Positions 1 through 10,459 of a stretch of DNA of 64,000 nucleotides are shown one piece after another. The stretch spans positions 939,001 to 1,003,000 of the forward strand of contig JBBBDQ010000310.1 in the NCBI GenBank assembly GCA_037127315.1. Direction: 5' to 3'. Under the pieces are notes generated by a model. It did not search any database. It saw only the letters and a program-made list of their open reading frames with translations, and was not told where the DNA came from. This DNA is from Ascarosepion bandense (Eukaryota > Mollusca > Cephalopoda > Sepiida > Sepiidae). The first letter of the stretch is position 1. Every line of letters starts with the position of its first letter. The position numbers were made by a program, and so were the translations under genes.

Positions 1-712
1 GTTGAAATCTGCACCTATAAATAAGGAAACGTTCTGAGTGACAACTTTTTTGGATATTTATTGCTATCTGCTTCATCAATGTCAAAATATATCTTTCATT
101 AAATATGATTACAAAGAATAATCATTGCTTTTAACTTCTGTCCGACCAAGCAAATATACGCCAAATCCAGTGATCCTTTTCAATTTATAAAAAATTGCTA
201 AAGTAAAATTTAAACATCTCTACTGACATACTTAAAACTATTTCTCATGTATTTTCTTCGTTGATTTGCATATAAAATCCGCTTTTTCTTCTCCTCAATG
301 TCAAGCAATCAAATTATAAGGTCTGTTTACTTTTAATTCTGCCATTTATTTATTGTTTTAATTGTTTTGGCAAGTAATTTATTTCTCGATATTTCTCACC
401 GCCTCATATTTCGGCCAAAAAGGCTTTAAGCATCAGGCGATTTCAAATTTGCATGAGGAACAAAAGAAAATAAAAGCTGAATTGCATTTCAGTATTTCAT
501 TTAATCGTTCTGTCTAGATTCGACAACCCCCTCACCCTCTGCCCACACTCCTGAAACAAAATAATAAAATTAGTGAAAATTTCATCTAAACGCAATTATT
601 GGCTTTGGAATATTAGATTGATATTTCAAATAATTTTTATTATTATTTTTCTAAGATGAATTTTAAGAATCGATTATTGAGCAGAAAATTCGATTGTAAA
701 TCTAAACATTCA
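1..712. other. intronic or upstream AT-rich sequence, nothing recognised
   Basis: No exon (in particular no M1 of the channel gene), RNA or element was recognised. Confidence 0.5.
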
Positions 713-892
713 ATCAGTCAGTTAACTGTCATACGTGATACACGCTTGGACGATCATGTCTCGAAAGACCGGTTACCAACCAAGGCTATATAACCCAATC
801 TGCTTGCTATTCAACCCATAGCTGGAAGGAACAAGAGATGAATTAATACCCTTCCCAAGGGTATTTGTGCGTAAGTGAATGCAACGAATTCA
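713..892 (-). mobile_element. SINE copy 1 (body only, antisense)
   Basis: Matches the body of the SINE copies at 3526, 16100 and 58361 on the opposite strand: the cagtcagtta edge, cgcttgg-cgatcatgtctc block, cccaatctgc block and cccttcccaagggtattt block are shared. The tRNA-like head is missing or too diverged to see. Confidence 0.8.
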
Positions 893-994
893 TTAAACAT
901 TAAACAATATAATTAACAATATTTATAACTTCAATCACTAGTTTTCAAAAGCTAGAGTTTGATCACTGATTCGATTCCAAGGTTCATAATACAT

Positions 995-996
<2 letters not shown>

Positions 997-1047
<51 letters not shown>
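997..1047. repeat. (GT)n microsatellite
   Basis: About 25 uninterrupted GT units, roughly 115 bp upstream of the M2 exon. Confidence 0.97.
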
Positions 1048-1048
<1 letters not shown>

Positions 1049-1162
1049 TAAACAAACTAGAGAAAAAACTGATTAATGCGTTTTGAAAAAGAAACGGATT
1101 ATTGAAATATGGCTTTAATATATCATTTTATTTTTTTTTTTTTTTCATTTTACTTTATACAG

Positions 1163-1249
1163 GAATGAATATTTTTGTTGCCTTCTTCGTCTTGCTACTC
1201 TTACTAGCAGAATCCACGCCACCGGCAGCGTCGGCGATTCCTCTCATTG
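1163..1249 (+). CDS. nAChR-type channel subunit, internal exon: M2 pore helix
   Basis: This exon encodes the pore-lining M2 helix and M2-M3 linker of a pentameric Cys-loop (nicotinic acetylcholine receptor family) plasma-membrane ion channel. The 28 full codons start MNIFVAFF, run through a Leu-rich stretch to AESTPP and end IPLI, the family's usual M2 end (ring Glu, then PLIG). The acceptor is a long T-rich tract with cag ending at 1162; the donor gtaagt starts at 1250. Two bases are carried in (presumably completing Gly) and one out. The single base joins the first two of the 5472 exon to make Gly, restoring PLIG-AYY. M1 and the extracellular domain are not visible in 1-1162 and must lie outside the window. 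The pore residues are unusual (see findings). A non-cholinergic member such as a chemotactile receptor is possible. Confidence 0.9.
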
Positions 1250-1514
1250 GTAAGTTGAAATGTTTACCAATTAAACAAAAAAAAAAGAAATAAAACCAAA
1301 TTTCTATTATTCAATATTTTATGCGTCTTATTAACTTAAACCAGTAATCACCTGTAAGTTTTTTTAGATATTTATTAACTTTATTTTGAAAAACAAAAAT
1401 ATACACTGCATTATTTATTCCCTCGGCACACGTGCTTCAGTATAACTAGTTTTGCTAAATGTCAATAATACGAATGCAATAATATATCTTGTCTGGATTT
1501 AACAGTGAGAGGGA

Positions 1515-2250
1515 AAGTGGCTTTAGCAACTCAGCTGGGGGACTGACTTCAATGCCTCGAAAGCCAAACTACTTTGACCTATCTCGATGAACGCGTGCTC
1601 TCTCAGAAAGGTCTTGTGCCATGAGTGACTATTAGGCCTTAAACTCAACCCAGATTTCAAGTGAAGCTCGTACCTAGGCTTCATGGCAAAATATGCTGGA
1701 ATAATTGTTGGTTCTCTAAACAGCTCCAGGAAGTACCTGGCTCCTTTCGCTATCCTATATCTTCATAAGAACCAGATCAGGCCGAAAATGGAGTACTACT
1801 GCCATACATAGGCAGGAGCTTAACAGTCTTCAATTTCCTGTCTCGACAAAGTTCAAAAGCGTCCCGCTTCCTTGTTGGTGATGATTTTTTTTTTCAACCC
1901 TTCAACTCCTTTCTCACAGACGAAATCCTCTCGTTGCTCTATCACTATTTTCATGGAAAGTGCTCAGGTGAACTACATTACTTAGTTCCACCAGTTCTAA
2001 CCTGCACGGATAAGGCCTGCCATACCATGCATATTGTAGGAAACCACCATCACCCGCTCTTCATATTCCACTGGTGAGTTCCACTCGAGCAGATTCCTTC
2101 CACGTTTTATGGAACCACTTCACAAGAGGATGTTTCTCTGATCTCTACAATCTTGGCTTGTTCAAATTTATGAACAACTGTTGTCTTCCTCAGATATCAC
2201 CATAAACTGTTCCACCTAAACCCTCTACTTCGAACGGCTCTTGGGCTTTG
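1515..2250 (+). mobile_element. LINE reverse-transcriptase 3' fragment
   Basis: Broken + strand reading frames match the C-terminal part of a Jockey/CR1-group LINE ORF2: DFNASKTQLLSL, then IRPKMEYYCHT, LDKVQKRPASLLV, YHYFHGKCSGELHYLVPP and a final FLPRFMEPLHKRMF-like piece (usual form: P-T--LWN-LP---FP). Several frame changes and stops show that it is dead. It lies in sense orientation in the intron between the M2 and M3 exons. The clade is inferred from the motif pattern. Confidence 0.8.
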
Positions 2251-3090
2251 TGCAGAGTGAGAATCATTGTAAAAAAAATAATTTGATTTTTTTAGGTTTT
2301 ATTTCTATTTTTAAATTACTGTCGCCAAAGAATTTTCACATTTTATCTCTATACTTTAAAATGTGCATAAGTATACATGTATTTCAGGATTGCTTAATAG
2401 CATTAAGTTTTATTTTATACTCTAAAGTATTTGGAAAAGATGAAACGTAAAATCATTAAGTTATCCAATATATTAATACTAACTGCAGCCATCATGTTTC
2501 GCAGCTGACGCACTAAGACATAATGGTCGAAATTCAGAACAGTTCAACAGCTCAACCTTCTTTTCAATCGACTGGGATTTTTTTTTTTCGTGATGCTACC
2601 ACTAAAATGTACTCCATTACAGAATTTACGCCATTTCAAATACCTCAGAGCTCCACATAAATGGTTTCGCACGAATAAACCGGGCAATTGTGTAATTTTG
2701 TCCAAACCAAACAAGACAACTACTTTTGTTGCTGGTATATCTGTTGCATAACTCTTTAGATTTAAAACATTTCAAAATTTTTAAGAATAAATTATCCTGT
2801 ATAAAATTTTCATAAAGCAGTAACTCTAAAATACATATTTTTTTTATAACTGCTAATGTTAAATATTATAAGTGTGTTTGTGTGTATTCTAAATAGTGTT
2901 TGTTTTATTGAAAATATATTAATTAACTCTTCAATCTTTTTATATTTACTCTGTAATCCACCGGAACATTTTTATCATGTACTTTACAACTATCAGATCC
3001 GATCTCCTGGCCTAGACTTGGTGATCCGTTTGAATCAAACTCTCAGAAAATTGTTTTATGTTTTACACTCTAGAAAAATTCTTCTCTGTG

Positions 3091-3144
3091 CATGTACCCA
3101 TTCGTCTTCATGTACCCATTCGTCTTCATGTACCCATTCGTCTT
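3091..3144. repeat. 18-bp tandem repeat, 3 copies
   Basis: Three perfect copies of catgtacccattcgtctt. One open frame across it gives repeated CTHSSS, but nothing else suggests coding. Confidence 0.95.
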
Positions 3145-3348
3145 CATAGTTAAAATGCAGTTCTTTGCCGTTTGATCATTTTCCTCGCTATTTATTCTGA
3201 ATTCATTTTCCATATTTTAGTAAAACATATGGTTCACTGGCTCATTTTTATTTCTGCACGGTCAACATTTGCTGTTTTCCTGTATTTTATCTATTTATCT
3301 ATATTTATTTCTTTCTGTGAGTTTCCTCTGTGTAGCCAGGTCCAAATT

Positions 3349-3398
3349 GATTTATCTGCCATTGCCTTGATTTATCTGCCATTGCCTTGATTTATCTT
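3349..3398. repeat. 20-bp tandem repeat, about 2.5 copies
   Basis: The unit gatttatctgccattgcctt is repeated perfectly. Confidence 0.93.
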
Positions 3399-3525
3399 TT
3401 AAAACTACTATACAATTGGTTTTCTTCCTAATTTTTATTTTTGTCTTTCATTTTCTGTTTCACCTCCCTATAACTTTTTTATTTCTTTTGTAATCATCGA
3501 ATCCATAAACACAATCTTCTGGATG

Positions 3526-3811
3526 TGTCTTGTGGTGTTGTGGATATAGGCTAGGAACGAGAAATCGGAGAGCCAGTTGCATTTACTTACGCGCAAATAC
3601 TCTTGTTAAAGGTATTAATCCGTCGCTTCTCCCTCCAGCTATAGGTTAAATAGCAGGAAAGATTAGATTCTATAGCCTTGGTTGGCAACCAGTCTACCAC
3701 AGAAAGTAATGGCAACCTACTGCGGGAAAAACTTCTGCCTAGTCAGTCATGTCTCTTTAGAGACATGATCGCCCAAGCGTGTATCATGTATAGAACTTAA
3801 CTGACTGACTG
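3526..3811 (+). mobile_element. tRNA-derived SINE copy 2
   Basis: Near full length. The head ttgtggatataggct resembles a tRNA A box and gagagccagttgca is a decayed B-box region. The body has the aggtattaatccgtcgcttc block and an internal perfect hairpin at 3748-3767 (CATGTCTCT, TT, AGAGACATG). It ends in ctgactgactg. It lies in the intron between the M2 and M3 exons. Confidence 0.85.
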
Positions 3812-3877
3812 AGACACAATCTTCAACACTGGCTTTACCACTTTGTATTCCTTTCCTCTTAACATTTAATATATTCA

Positions 3878-3878
<1 letters not shown>

Positions 3879-3920
<42 letters not shown>

Positions 3921-3921
3921 T
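3879..3921. repeat. (ATT)n microsatellite
   Basis: About 14 uninterrupted trinucleotide units. Confidence 0.97.
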
Positions 3922-5141
3922 GCATTCTCAGAGTTATTTAACGATTGTCGTTCAAAATTTGTGATTTCGAATTTTCGATACCATATCAGTTGAAGAAGTC
4001 AGGTTTCATCATCCTTAGAATAACTACTCATTTTCAGTCAGTAAATATCGATTTGCATTTTTCAAGTCAAAAACAAAGATTTAAATCTATTTGCTTTTTA
4101 AATAAAAATTTAATAACAATACACGCAAAAATAGGCATCAAATACAAAGATTAATATTTAAGATTCTTATCTTTAGCAACTTTTAATTGTTTAAATTTGG
4201 TGATTAGGGAATTAGTCAGGTAGAAAATTTCACTGGTCTTTGAAAACATTCCACGCACTATATTTATCAGCATTCTTTTGCAGTGCATTTCAAGTATACA
4301 TTGATAAATAGCTATGTACCATGTATATTAGAAACTTTACAAGTACACAAATGGAAGGTCCTTTAATCTCGTCTGAGGAGATTCCCGCTTGTCTATCTTT
4401 CTACATGCCTTGAAAAATCAATATTGAAAATTTTGGGGGTGACTGACGGAATTTTTTTTTTCCACAAGTGAGTTTTTTTACTTACACGATATAAATAGCT
4501 TCTGGCACTTATGTCCTCAAATCACAGGCTCATATATTTATTCTTAACGTGTCTTTATTTTTAGAGTTTTGCGTTATTCCTCTTCTTTTATATACAATTA
4601 CTGCAATCTATTTTTATTTTTATTCGCACCAACCTTATCTTTTAAGTTTTTTATTTTGTCTTTCACACTTTTTAATGCCTATTTGTGTTTGAATAAAGCC
4701 TTATATTTAATTATGTATCGTGTGACGTTATTTTAGACTTGTTATTTTATCGATTTTGTCATGTAAACTAATGATTATATTACTTTATTTTTTCTACATT
4801 TTAATTATTATCCAGTGTGAAGCTTAAACGGTGTCTACAGAACACAGTTATTTCTCAAGTTTTGTACATCTTTATTTTTCATACTCCCGATAATATATAA
4901 TTTTTTCATGTAAGCACAAAAGGCATGAGTTGTTTAAAAACATACTTGTTCCTTTTTTTTAATTTTCCATTTTACCGTAGAGATTTTATTAGTTTCATTT
5001 AAGTGCCAGACATACCTAGCTAAAGAGGTCTGGTTTTCCGTTAGCCACTCCAAAAATGATTACTTGAAGAGGGAATCATCGTAAAAATATGATTCCGAAA
5101 CATGGAAAAATGTTAAATTAATTATATCACAATAATATTTA
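3922..5141. other. intronic AT-rich DNA, nothing recognised
   Basis: No coding similarity, repeat structure or RNA was recognised. Confidence 0.5.
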
Positions 5142-5164
5142 GCTCTACTTTTGTATTGAGCACT
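5142..5164. repeat. left arm of exact 23-bp inverted repeat
   Basis: gctctacttttgtattgagc plus act; its exact reverse complement is at 7269-7291. The pair brackets the M3 exon and the Penelope-like element, with (TA)n tracts near both arms. Confidence 0.9.
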
Positions 5165-5225
5165 GTAAAAATAAAAATAAATGTTAAGGAACAGTAAATT
5201 TCTTATTGTCGTTTCTTCATATTAT

Positions 5226-5228
<3 letters not shown>

Positions 5229-5274
<46 letters not shown>
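5229..5274. repeat. (TA)n microsatellite
   Basis: About 22 TA units in the intron before the M3 exon. Confidence 0.97.
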
Positions 5275-5277
<3 letters not shown>

Positions 5278-5471
5278 CGTGTCACTCTCTATATATATTT
5301 TTCTACCACTCCCACTAAAACATTAAACACTGGTAACCTATTTATATTAGATTTGGAGCTGTGTCTACCAGTTTATTGTAATTGGTACTATGACTAGGTA
5401 ATATTATTATAAGCAAACCGAATCAAAGAAAGCACGTCTACTTAAAGCCTTCATTTACTTTCTCCTTGCAG

Positions 5472-5587
5472 GCGCCTACTACTGTTTGAATATGATCCTT
5501 ATTACCCTGTCCACGTTTTTATCCGTAATCGTGGTCAATCTTTATTTCCACGGTTCACACTCACGAGTACCGCCCATTATAAAAAAG
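5472..5587 (+). CDS. nAChR-type channel subunit, internal exon: M3 helix
   Basis: This is the next exon of the channel subunit. It completes the split Gly codon and reads AYYCLNMILITLSTFLSVIV, then VNLYFHG and a basic stretch ending PPIIKK. That is the M3 transmembrane helix and the first residues of the M3-M4 cytoplasmic loop; the NMILITLS core and following VNLYF are typical of invertebrate nAChR subunits. The acceptor is tctccttgcag (ends 5471) and the donor AAG|gtaagt (5588). The exon ends in phase 0, matching the phase-0 start at 29224. The preceding intron is about 4.2 kb and the following one about 23.6 kb, both repeat-filled. An exact 23-bp inverted repeat pair (5142 and 7269) brackets this exon. 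Confidence 0.93.
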
Positions 5588-5691
5588 GTAAGTGATTGTC
5601 ATTATATCAATCTATATGGATGTTTGTATGTGTGCGTACTTTCGATTTCTCTCTCCCACTCTCACTCTCGTGCACGCCCACACATATACAC

Positions 5692-5696
<5 letters not shown>

Positions 5697-5731
<35 letters not shown>
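5697..5731. repeat. (TA)n microsatellite
   Basis: About 17 TA units, preceded by a CT/CA-rich stretch. Confidence 0.97.
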
Positions 5732-5733
<2 letters not shown>

Positions 5734-5824
5734 ATTTTTTTAATTACTTAGCCTTTGGTCATAATAAAGTTAGACCAGTACACATTTGTATTAAAATGTG
5801 TTCAATACAATTATATTGTAGAAC

Positions 5825-7160
5825 TTTTGAATATTCTTCATTTGTAAACGAGTTACTACGCGACCTAGGTTTCTACCATGAGTGGTGTCTTCAGGCGATT
5901 TGCAATAACTGATGTTACCGTTTACCGTTTTTTAAGAGACAACAAAAGAGAAAATGAGAAAATAAGGAAATAAATTTTAAAACTATTCAAAAAAATATAT
6001 TCTGAAATAATAGTAGAAACAAATAGAAAAATGATTCAATATTTAGATGTGGAATTAAATTTACAAACTAGCAATGTCTTCCCATACATGAAAGCTAACA
6101 CAAAGTTAAAGTCCATAAACACAAGATCCAACAATCCTAAAAGCATAATTAAGCATTTTCACAATGGAATAGAACACAGGCTATCAAAAACTTCGTCAGA
6201 CAAAACAATATTTGATGAAAAGAAAAAAAACTATGAAGATGCACTAAGAAAATTTTAAATTACTATTCTCAACCAAACAGACAAACAAAAAACGATGATA
6301 AAAAACGAAACATTATCTGATTGAACCCGCCATTTAACTTAGAGTTAAAAACCAAAGTAGGACAAATATTTTAAAACTGATAGATAGACACTTCCCAAAA
6401 AGCTCAGAACTAAACAAAATTTTCAATTGGAATACAATCAAACTAAGTTGTGGGTGTACTAGTAATCTAGAAAGTTTCATAAAGAAATAAAACGCCAAAA
6501 ATTTAAATAGCATTTTACAAAACAAGATCACTAATAAAGAATGTAACAGCAGGGACAAAAATAAATGCCCGCTTCAAGGACTTTGTAATACAAAAGAAGT
6601 CATTTACAAAGCATGACTTAAATGGCCAAAACAAAATATATTTGGGATCAACCAAAGACACCTTTAAGACCAGGTGGCTCAATCACAAGTCTACATTTAA
6701 AATAGAAAATTTGAAAAATTGTACAACCTTGGCTAGCCACGTGAAGAAATTTAAATTAAAATATGGAAAAGACCCAGACATAATGCGAAGTATAGTGAAA
6801 ACAGCCAAGCCTTACAACGGTGGCAAAATATGTAGACTGTGCCAGGAAGAAAAGTTAGCGATTATGCTATTCCCAAACAAAAATGAACTATTGCATGAAA
6901 GAACAGAAATTATGACTAAGTGTAACCATACCAAAAACTACCTATTAGGTTCATAAAACCATGGATGAAAACGTTATAATTTCTTGTAATTTTAAAAATT
7001 GCGCGTTCAAAAATTCCCCGTTACATATCCGTTACGTGAGCGTGTTTAAAAAAAACGGTAAACGGTAAAATCAGTCGTTTTAAATGGCCTGAAGACACCA
7101 CTCATGGTAGAAACGTAGGTTGCGTAATAACTCGTTTACAAATGAATAATATACTTTCAA
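5825..7160 (+). mobile_element. Penelope-like element, 5'-truncated, with inverted terminal repeats
   Basis: A Penelope-like retroelement lies between ~110-bp inverted repeats (left 5825-5934, right 7045-7160, about 90% identical). Inside, 6031-6255 encodes the RT C-terminal region (IQYLDVELNLQT, PYMKAN, the HFHNGIEHRLSKTSS block). A Cys cluster CNSRDKNKCPLQGLC follows at about 6545, and 6642-6955 is a GIY-YIG-type endonuclease remnant (IYLGSTKDTFKTRWLNH; CRLCQEEKLAIM; KCNHTKNYL). Penelope elements are known for terminal repeats in direct or inverted orientation. Stops separate the blocks and the catalytic core of the RT is missing, so it is dead. It sits at the start of the 23.6-kb channel-gene intron. 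Confidence 0.85.
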
Positions 7161-7174
7161 TTGTAACCATTGCT

Positions 7175-7218
<44 letters not shown>

Positions 7219-7243
7219 CAATGGTTACAAATGAAAGTATATT
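7148..7243. repeat. palindrome with (TA)n centre
   Basis: Arms 7148-7176 and 7215-7243 (29 bp each, with at most two mismatches; core gtaaccattgctta / taagcaatggttac) flank a (TA)n core of about 38 bp. The whole would form a cruciform or hairpin. It overlaps the right end of the Penelope-like element. Confidence 0.93.
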
Positions 7244-7268
7244 CCACAGTTAGATATTTACTTTAAAA

Positions 7269-7291
7269 AGTGCTCAATACAAAAGTAGAGC
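7269..7291. repeat. right arm of exact 23-bp inverted repeat
   Basis: Reverse complement of 5142-5164, without mismatch. Confidence 0.9.
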
Positions 7292-7302
7292 GTAAATATA
7301 TG

Positions 7303-7333
7303 GTAATTATTATTATTATTATTATTATTATTA
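7303..7333. repeat. (ATT)n microsatellite
   Basis: About 10 units, directly adjoining the foldback element at 7334. Confidence 0.95.
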
Positions 7334-7474
7334 TGACATTCTGCAACTTGACAGCTATAAAGTTTCAGTGCTAAAACACTACCATCAGGCAGTAAAATAA
7401 ATTAACCACATTTTACTGCCTGATAATAGTGTTTTAGCACCGAAACTTTATAGCTATCAAGTTTCGGTATGTCA
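7334..7474. mobile_element. 141-bp foldback (MITE-like) element
   Basis: Two 65-bp arms (7334-7398 and 7410-7474), about 89% complementary, are separated by an 11-bp spacer. The ends are TGACAT/ATGTCA. It is flanked on both sides by ATT-rich repeat, so insertion into a microsatellite is plausible. No coding capacity. Confidence 0.88.
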
Positions 7475-7505
7475 TTATTATTATAACATTAATAATAATT
7501 CCCTT

Positions 7506-7506
<1 letters not shown>

Positions 7507-7551
<45 letters not shown>
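7507..7551. repeat. (GATA)n microsatellite
   Basis: About 11 tetranucleotide units. Confidence 0.97.
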
Positions 7552-7552
<1 letters not shown>

Positions 7553-7639
7553 TCTGTAAATTCAGATAAAACTGATGACCATATATATAATGCACACAAA
7601 TAATGAGCATCTAAGACAAAGATTAACATTTTTTATTAA

Positions 7640-8270
7640 TGTTCACCCTATACAAAGCCTGAGGGTAGATGATTACTGAAGGCGTTCGTTGTATGAGCCG
7701 TAAGAGTAAATGCAGCTGTTTATGCGGACATGTGGGAAAGATTGAAGTGGTCGAGAAAGTATCCTCCTGAGATTCTGTGTCGACAAAGCAACAGATCTTT
7801 CGGATATGTTATCTGAGTAGAACTTAATCATTGCGAATGAAATACGAAAGGAATGAATAAGGGTGGATTGCCTTAATGTACACTTAATGTGTCTTACCTG
7901 GAAAGGTTAAAGGTAAAGGAAGTAAAGAATATTGCTCGTTTTAACATTTTCTATGTAGAAATAGCGGTAGAGTAGCGAGAAACTGCAACATTTTGTCTGT
8001 GAAGAAGGATTGTAAGGTGGAAAAAAATTCATCATCCAGACACTCTATCAGAACTGGAAAATGAACACTACGCAGAACCAGGCCAATGTCAGCATTGCTC
8101 TATTTTTCAACGAGTTCTTATAAAGTTAAAGCATTCTAAGAGTCAGGTATATACTGGAACCGACCATTTTAACAGTATTTTTAGTAGGTGAACGGATATA
8201 CCAGTTCCACTTGCGGTATGGGATGAACTTAAGTCTTCTAGATTTTTAGAAATGCACCCATATATTATTG
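7640..8270 (-). mobile_element. degraded LINE fragment related to the 38-kb copy
   Basis: Nucleotide blocks match the antisense LINE at 38 kb in the same order: gcagtttatgcggacat (about 7715 vs 38115), and the ctctattt...cttataaag-taaag...gagtcag-tat block (about 8098-8155 vs 38302-38362). No frame is left open. Confidence 0.6.
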
Positions 8271-10416
8271 TGTCATCAGAAAATATTCACGTTATTCATA
8301 CAACCCTCATTTCCCTCTGTTAAGAAAACATTCCACACCAAAAATGAAACAAATTCTCACACGGTGAACTCAGATAGTCTGGATATTTTTCACTGGATCT
8401 TTTAAATATTTTTCAAGGATCTTAACTGACCAAGTGATACTCGCTTCAATCACTAAGACAATTTTTGGAAAAGCAACATTAATCAAAGTATAACCAGTTA
8501 TTAACTCTTAATTTTCATTCAAATATAACATGGATTTTAAACTGCCCCAAACAGAACAACGCTTTTGTTAAAAAAGGATTGGTCCATTATCCATTTTTCA
8601 TTCATATCTTTCATTCTTTCTCTAATTCTTGCTAACACGATCATTTTCCCCATCTCTTTTACCGTCACTGTGTCAGAAGCGCCTTAAAATACATACATAC
8701 ATACATACAAGCAAATGTTATAATTGGAGGTTGGTATAATGCTGTATTATTTCAATATTTGTTTTTTCTCTATGAAGATGAACAGAGCTTTAAAAGAAAT
8801 ATTACATCGTATTGGGCTACTATTGAGATCAAAATTCACATGACACACTAACTGTTATTTTTCTGTTGCATAAGGAGTGAAAAGCTGGGGATCCTCCATC
8901 AGAAAAGTATTAATGAATGAAATAAAATCTTCTCTTAATGGTAACTAGATTCCGACATTACAAGAAAAAAACATTAAAAGTGTCTTATCAATTTTGATTG
9001 TAGGAAAACTCAAAAACACTGGTTCATTGTAAAATATGATGCATTTAATTTAGACTCTTTGGAAATTGTTATAATCACTGCAGCTCATCAATTTAGATTT
9101 TTTAGGAAAATAGAGTGACAGAAAAAAAGTTTAAGGGTGAAGAAATCGCTGAGGGTTCTTGCTTCCTATTAAATAAACGGTAACTCTTAGCCTCTTCCTG
9201 GTATTATAAGTGTAAAATCAAAATAAAAAAATATTTATATGTTTCTTATAAATTAAGATAAAGTATCCAAAATATATTTATTTTTTATGTTGCTTGATTC
9301 AACAGAAGCAGATTTTAGGTGATTTGCTCCCAGTATAAGTTGTAGATTATTCTAACACCCTTTTTGTTGGTTCTAATCTGCATGGGAATGTTTGTTTTAC
9401 ACACATAAATTTGTATTTGACACAAGATCGAATGAAAAGTTGGGAAAGGCTGATCTTCACTGTCTCTCCTACAACAAGCTAATTTCATTCGCGACCCATT
9501 CCCTCTAACAACTGACGCAATCACCACAAGAATCCATCCTTTCCCATCAAGTTTTCATAAATACCGAAATACCATATTTTCATAAAGGAACTAATAGAAC
9601 CCCAAATGATGGATGATAAGAATATTTTAAAGTGTACAAATATATTGTTAATATATAAAAAATATTGCAATAACGAGGAAGGGGTGAATCCAATAATCTA
9701 ATGAAAGAAAACAAAGAATTCAAAGCAAAAATAAAATTGTGCTAGTTATACCTGTTCAATTCACAAAGATAAGAGAGGCTTCTGTATTCTATTGATAAGC
9801 AGAATGAAGAAGCTCGTTTGCTAGAGTCGTGGAAGAGACCAAATAAATGTGGGAATGGGGAAATATAAAAGGCTGATCCAGTCAAGAGAGAATAAAAGAC
9901 TGTGGACATTGGGACCATAACCAAAGAGAAAGCCAGGAACGAAGGGCACTCACATTAACTCGGTCAACAAAAAGAGGGATAACCAGGGATAGGGTCTGTC
10001 AGAAATCCGTTGGAAATCCGTTTGGAATTGTAGTTATAACTTTAGGCGAATAAAAATGTAAATTAAGATTAGCTCGATTCACGTGAAACAGGCTCGCAAT
10101 TTTCACCCACCTTTTGCTGAAATCTGTCAAAACCAATAGTTTTCCATCAGTTCTGATATTCAGGTCCGGTATAGAAAGGAATTATAATAAAGCTGTGGAA
10201 GGATTAACTAATATCCCTCGCCCACAGTGGTCCCTCTGTCAATGTGCGATGTAGGAATAGCAGCGTCGTGTCTGTGACTCACCAAGTGTAGCATTCTCAG
10301 TCCCTGCAGACCATTGTCTTAACCCTCCCTTTCACAAGAGGAAGAAGAGAAACCCTCGAGCGCCATCAACAGCCCTTGCAGAGATGGAGTACTGACATCT
10401 GATAAAGGATGAAGAT

Positions 10417-10418
<2 letters not shown>
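8271..10418. other. intronic sequence, nothing recognised apart from a short (CATA)n
   Basis: A short CATA repeat lies at about 8690-8709. No coding similarity was recognised. Confidence 0.5.

Positions 10419-10450
<32 letters not shown>
10419..10450. repeat. (GA)n microsatellite
   Basis: About 16 GA units. Confidence 0.95.
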
Positions 10451-10453
<3 letters not shown>

Positions 10454-10459
10454 TACACA

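Larger units (their letters stand above)
2251..3525. other. intronic AT-rich DNA with two short tandem repeats
   Basis: No exon was recognised. It holds the minisatellites at 3091 and 3349. Confidence 0.5.

Noticed and set aside
1..1162. Search for an M1 exon of the channel gene
   Set aside because: No stretch resembling the M1 helix with flanking splice sites was found; the exon must be further upstream.
3091..3144. Repeats as a possible CRISPR array or repeat protein
   Set aside because: Only three perfect 18-bp units without spacers, in a eukaryotic intron.
5206..5912. Open frames with IYIYIY runs
   Set aside because: They read through (TA)n tracts; only 5472-5587 within this area is a real exon.
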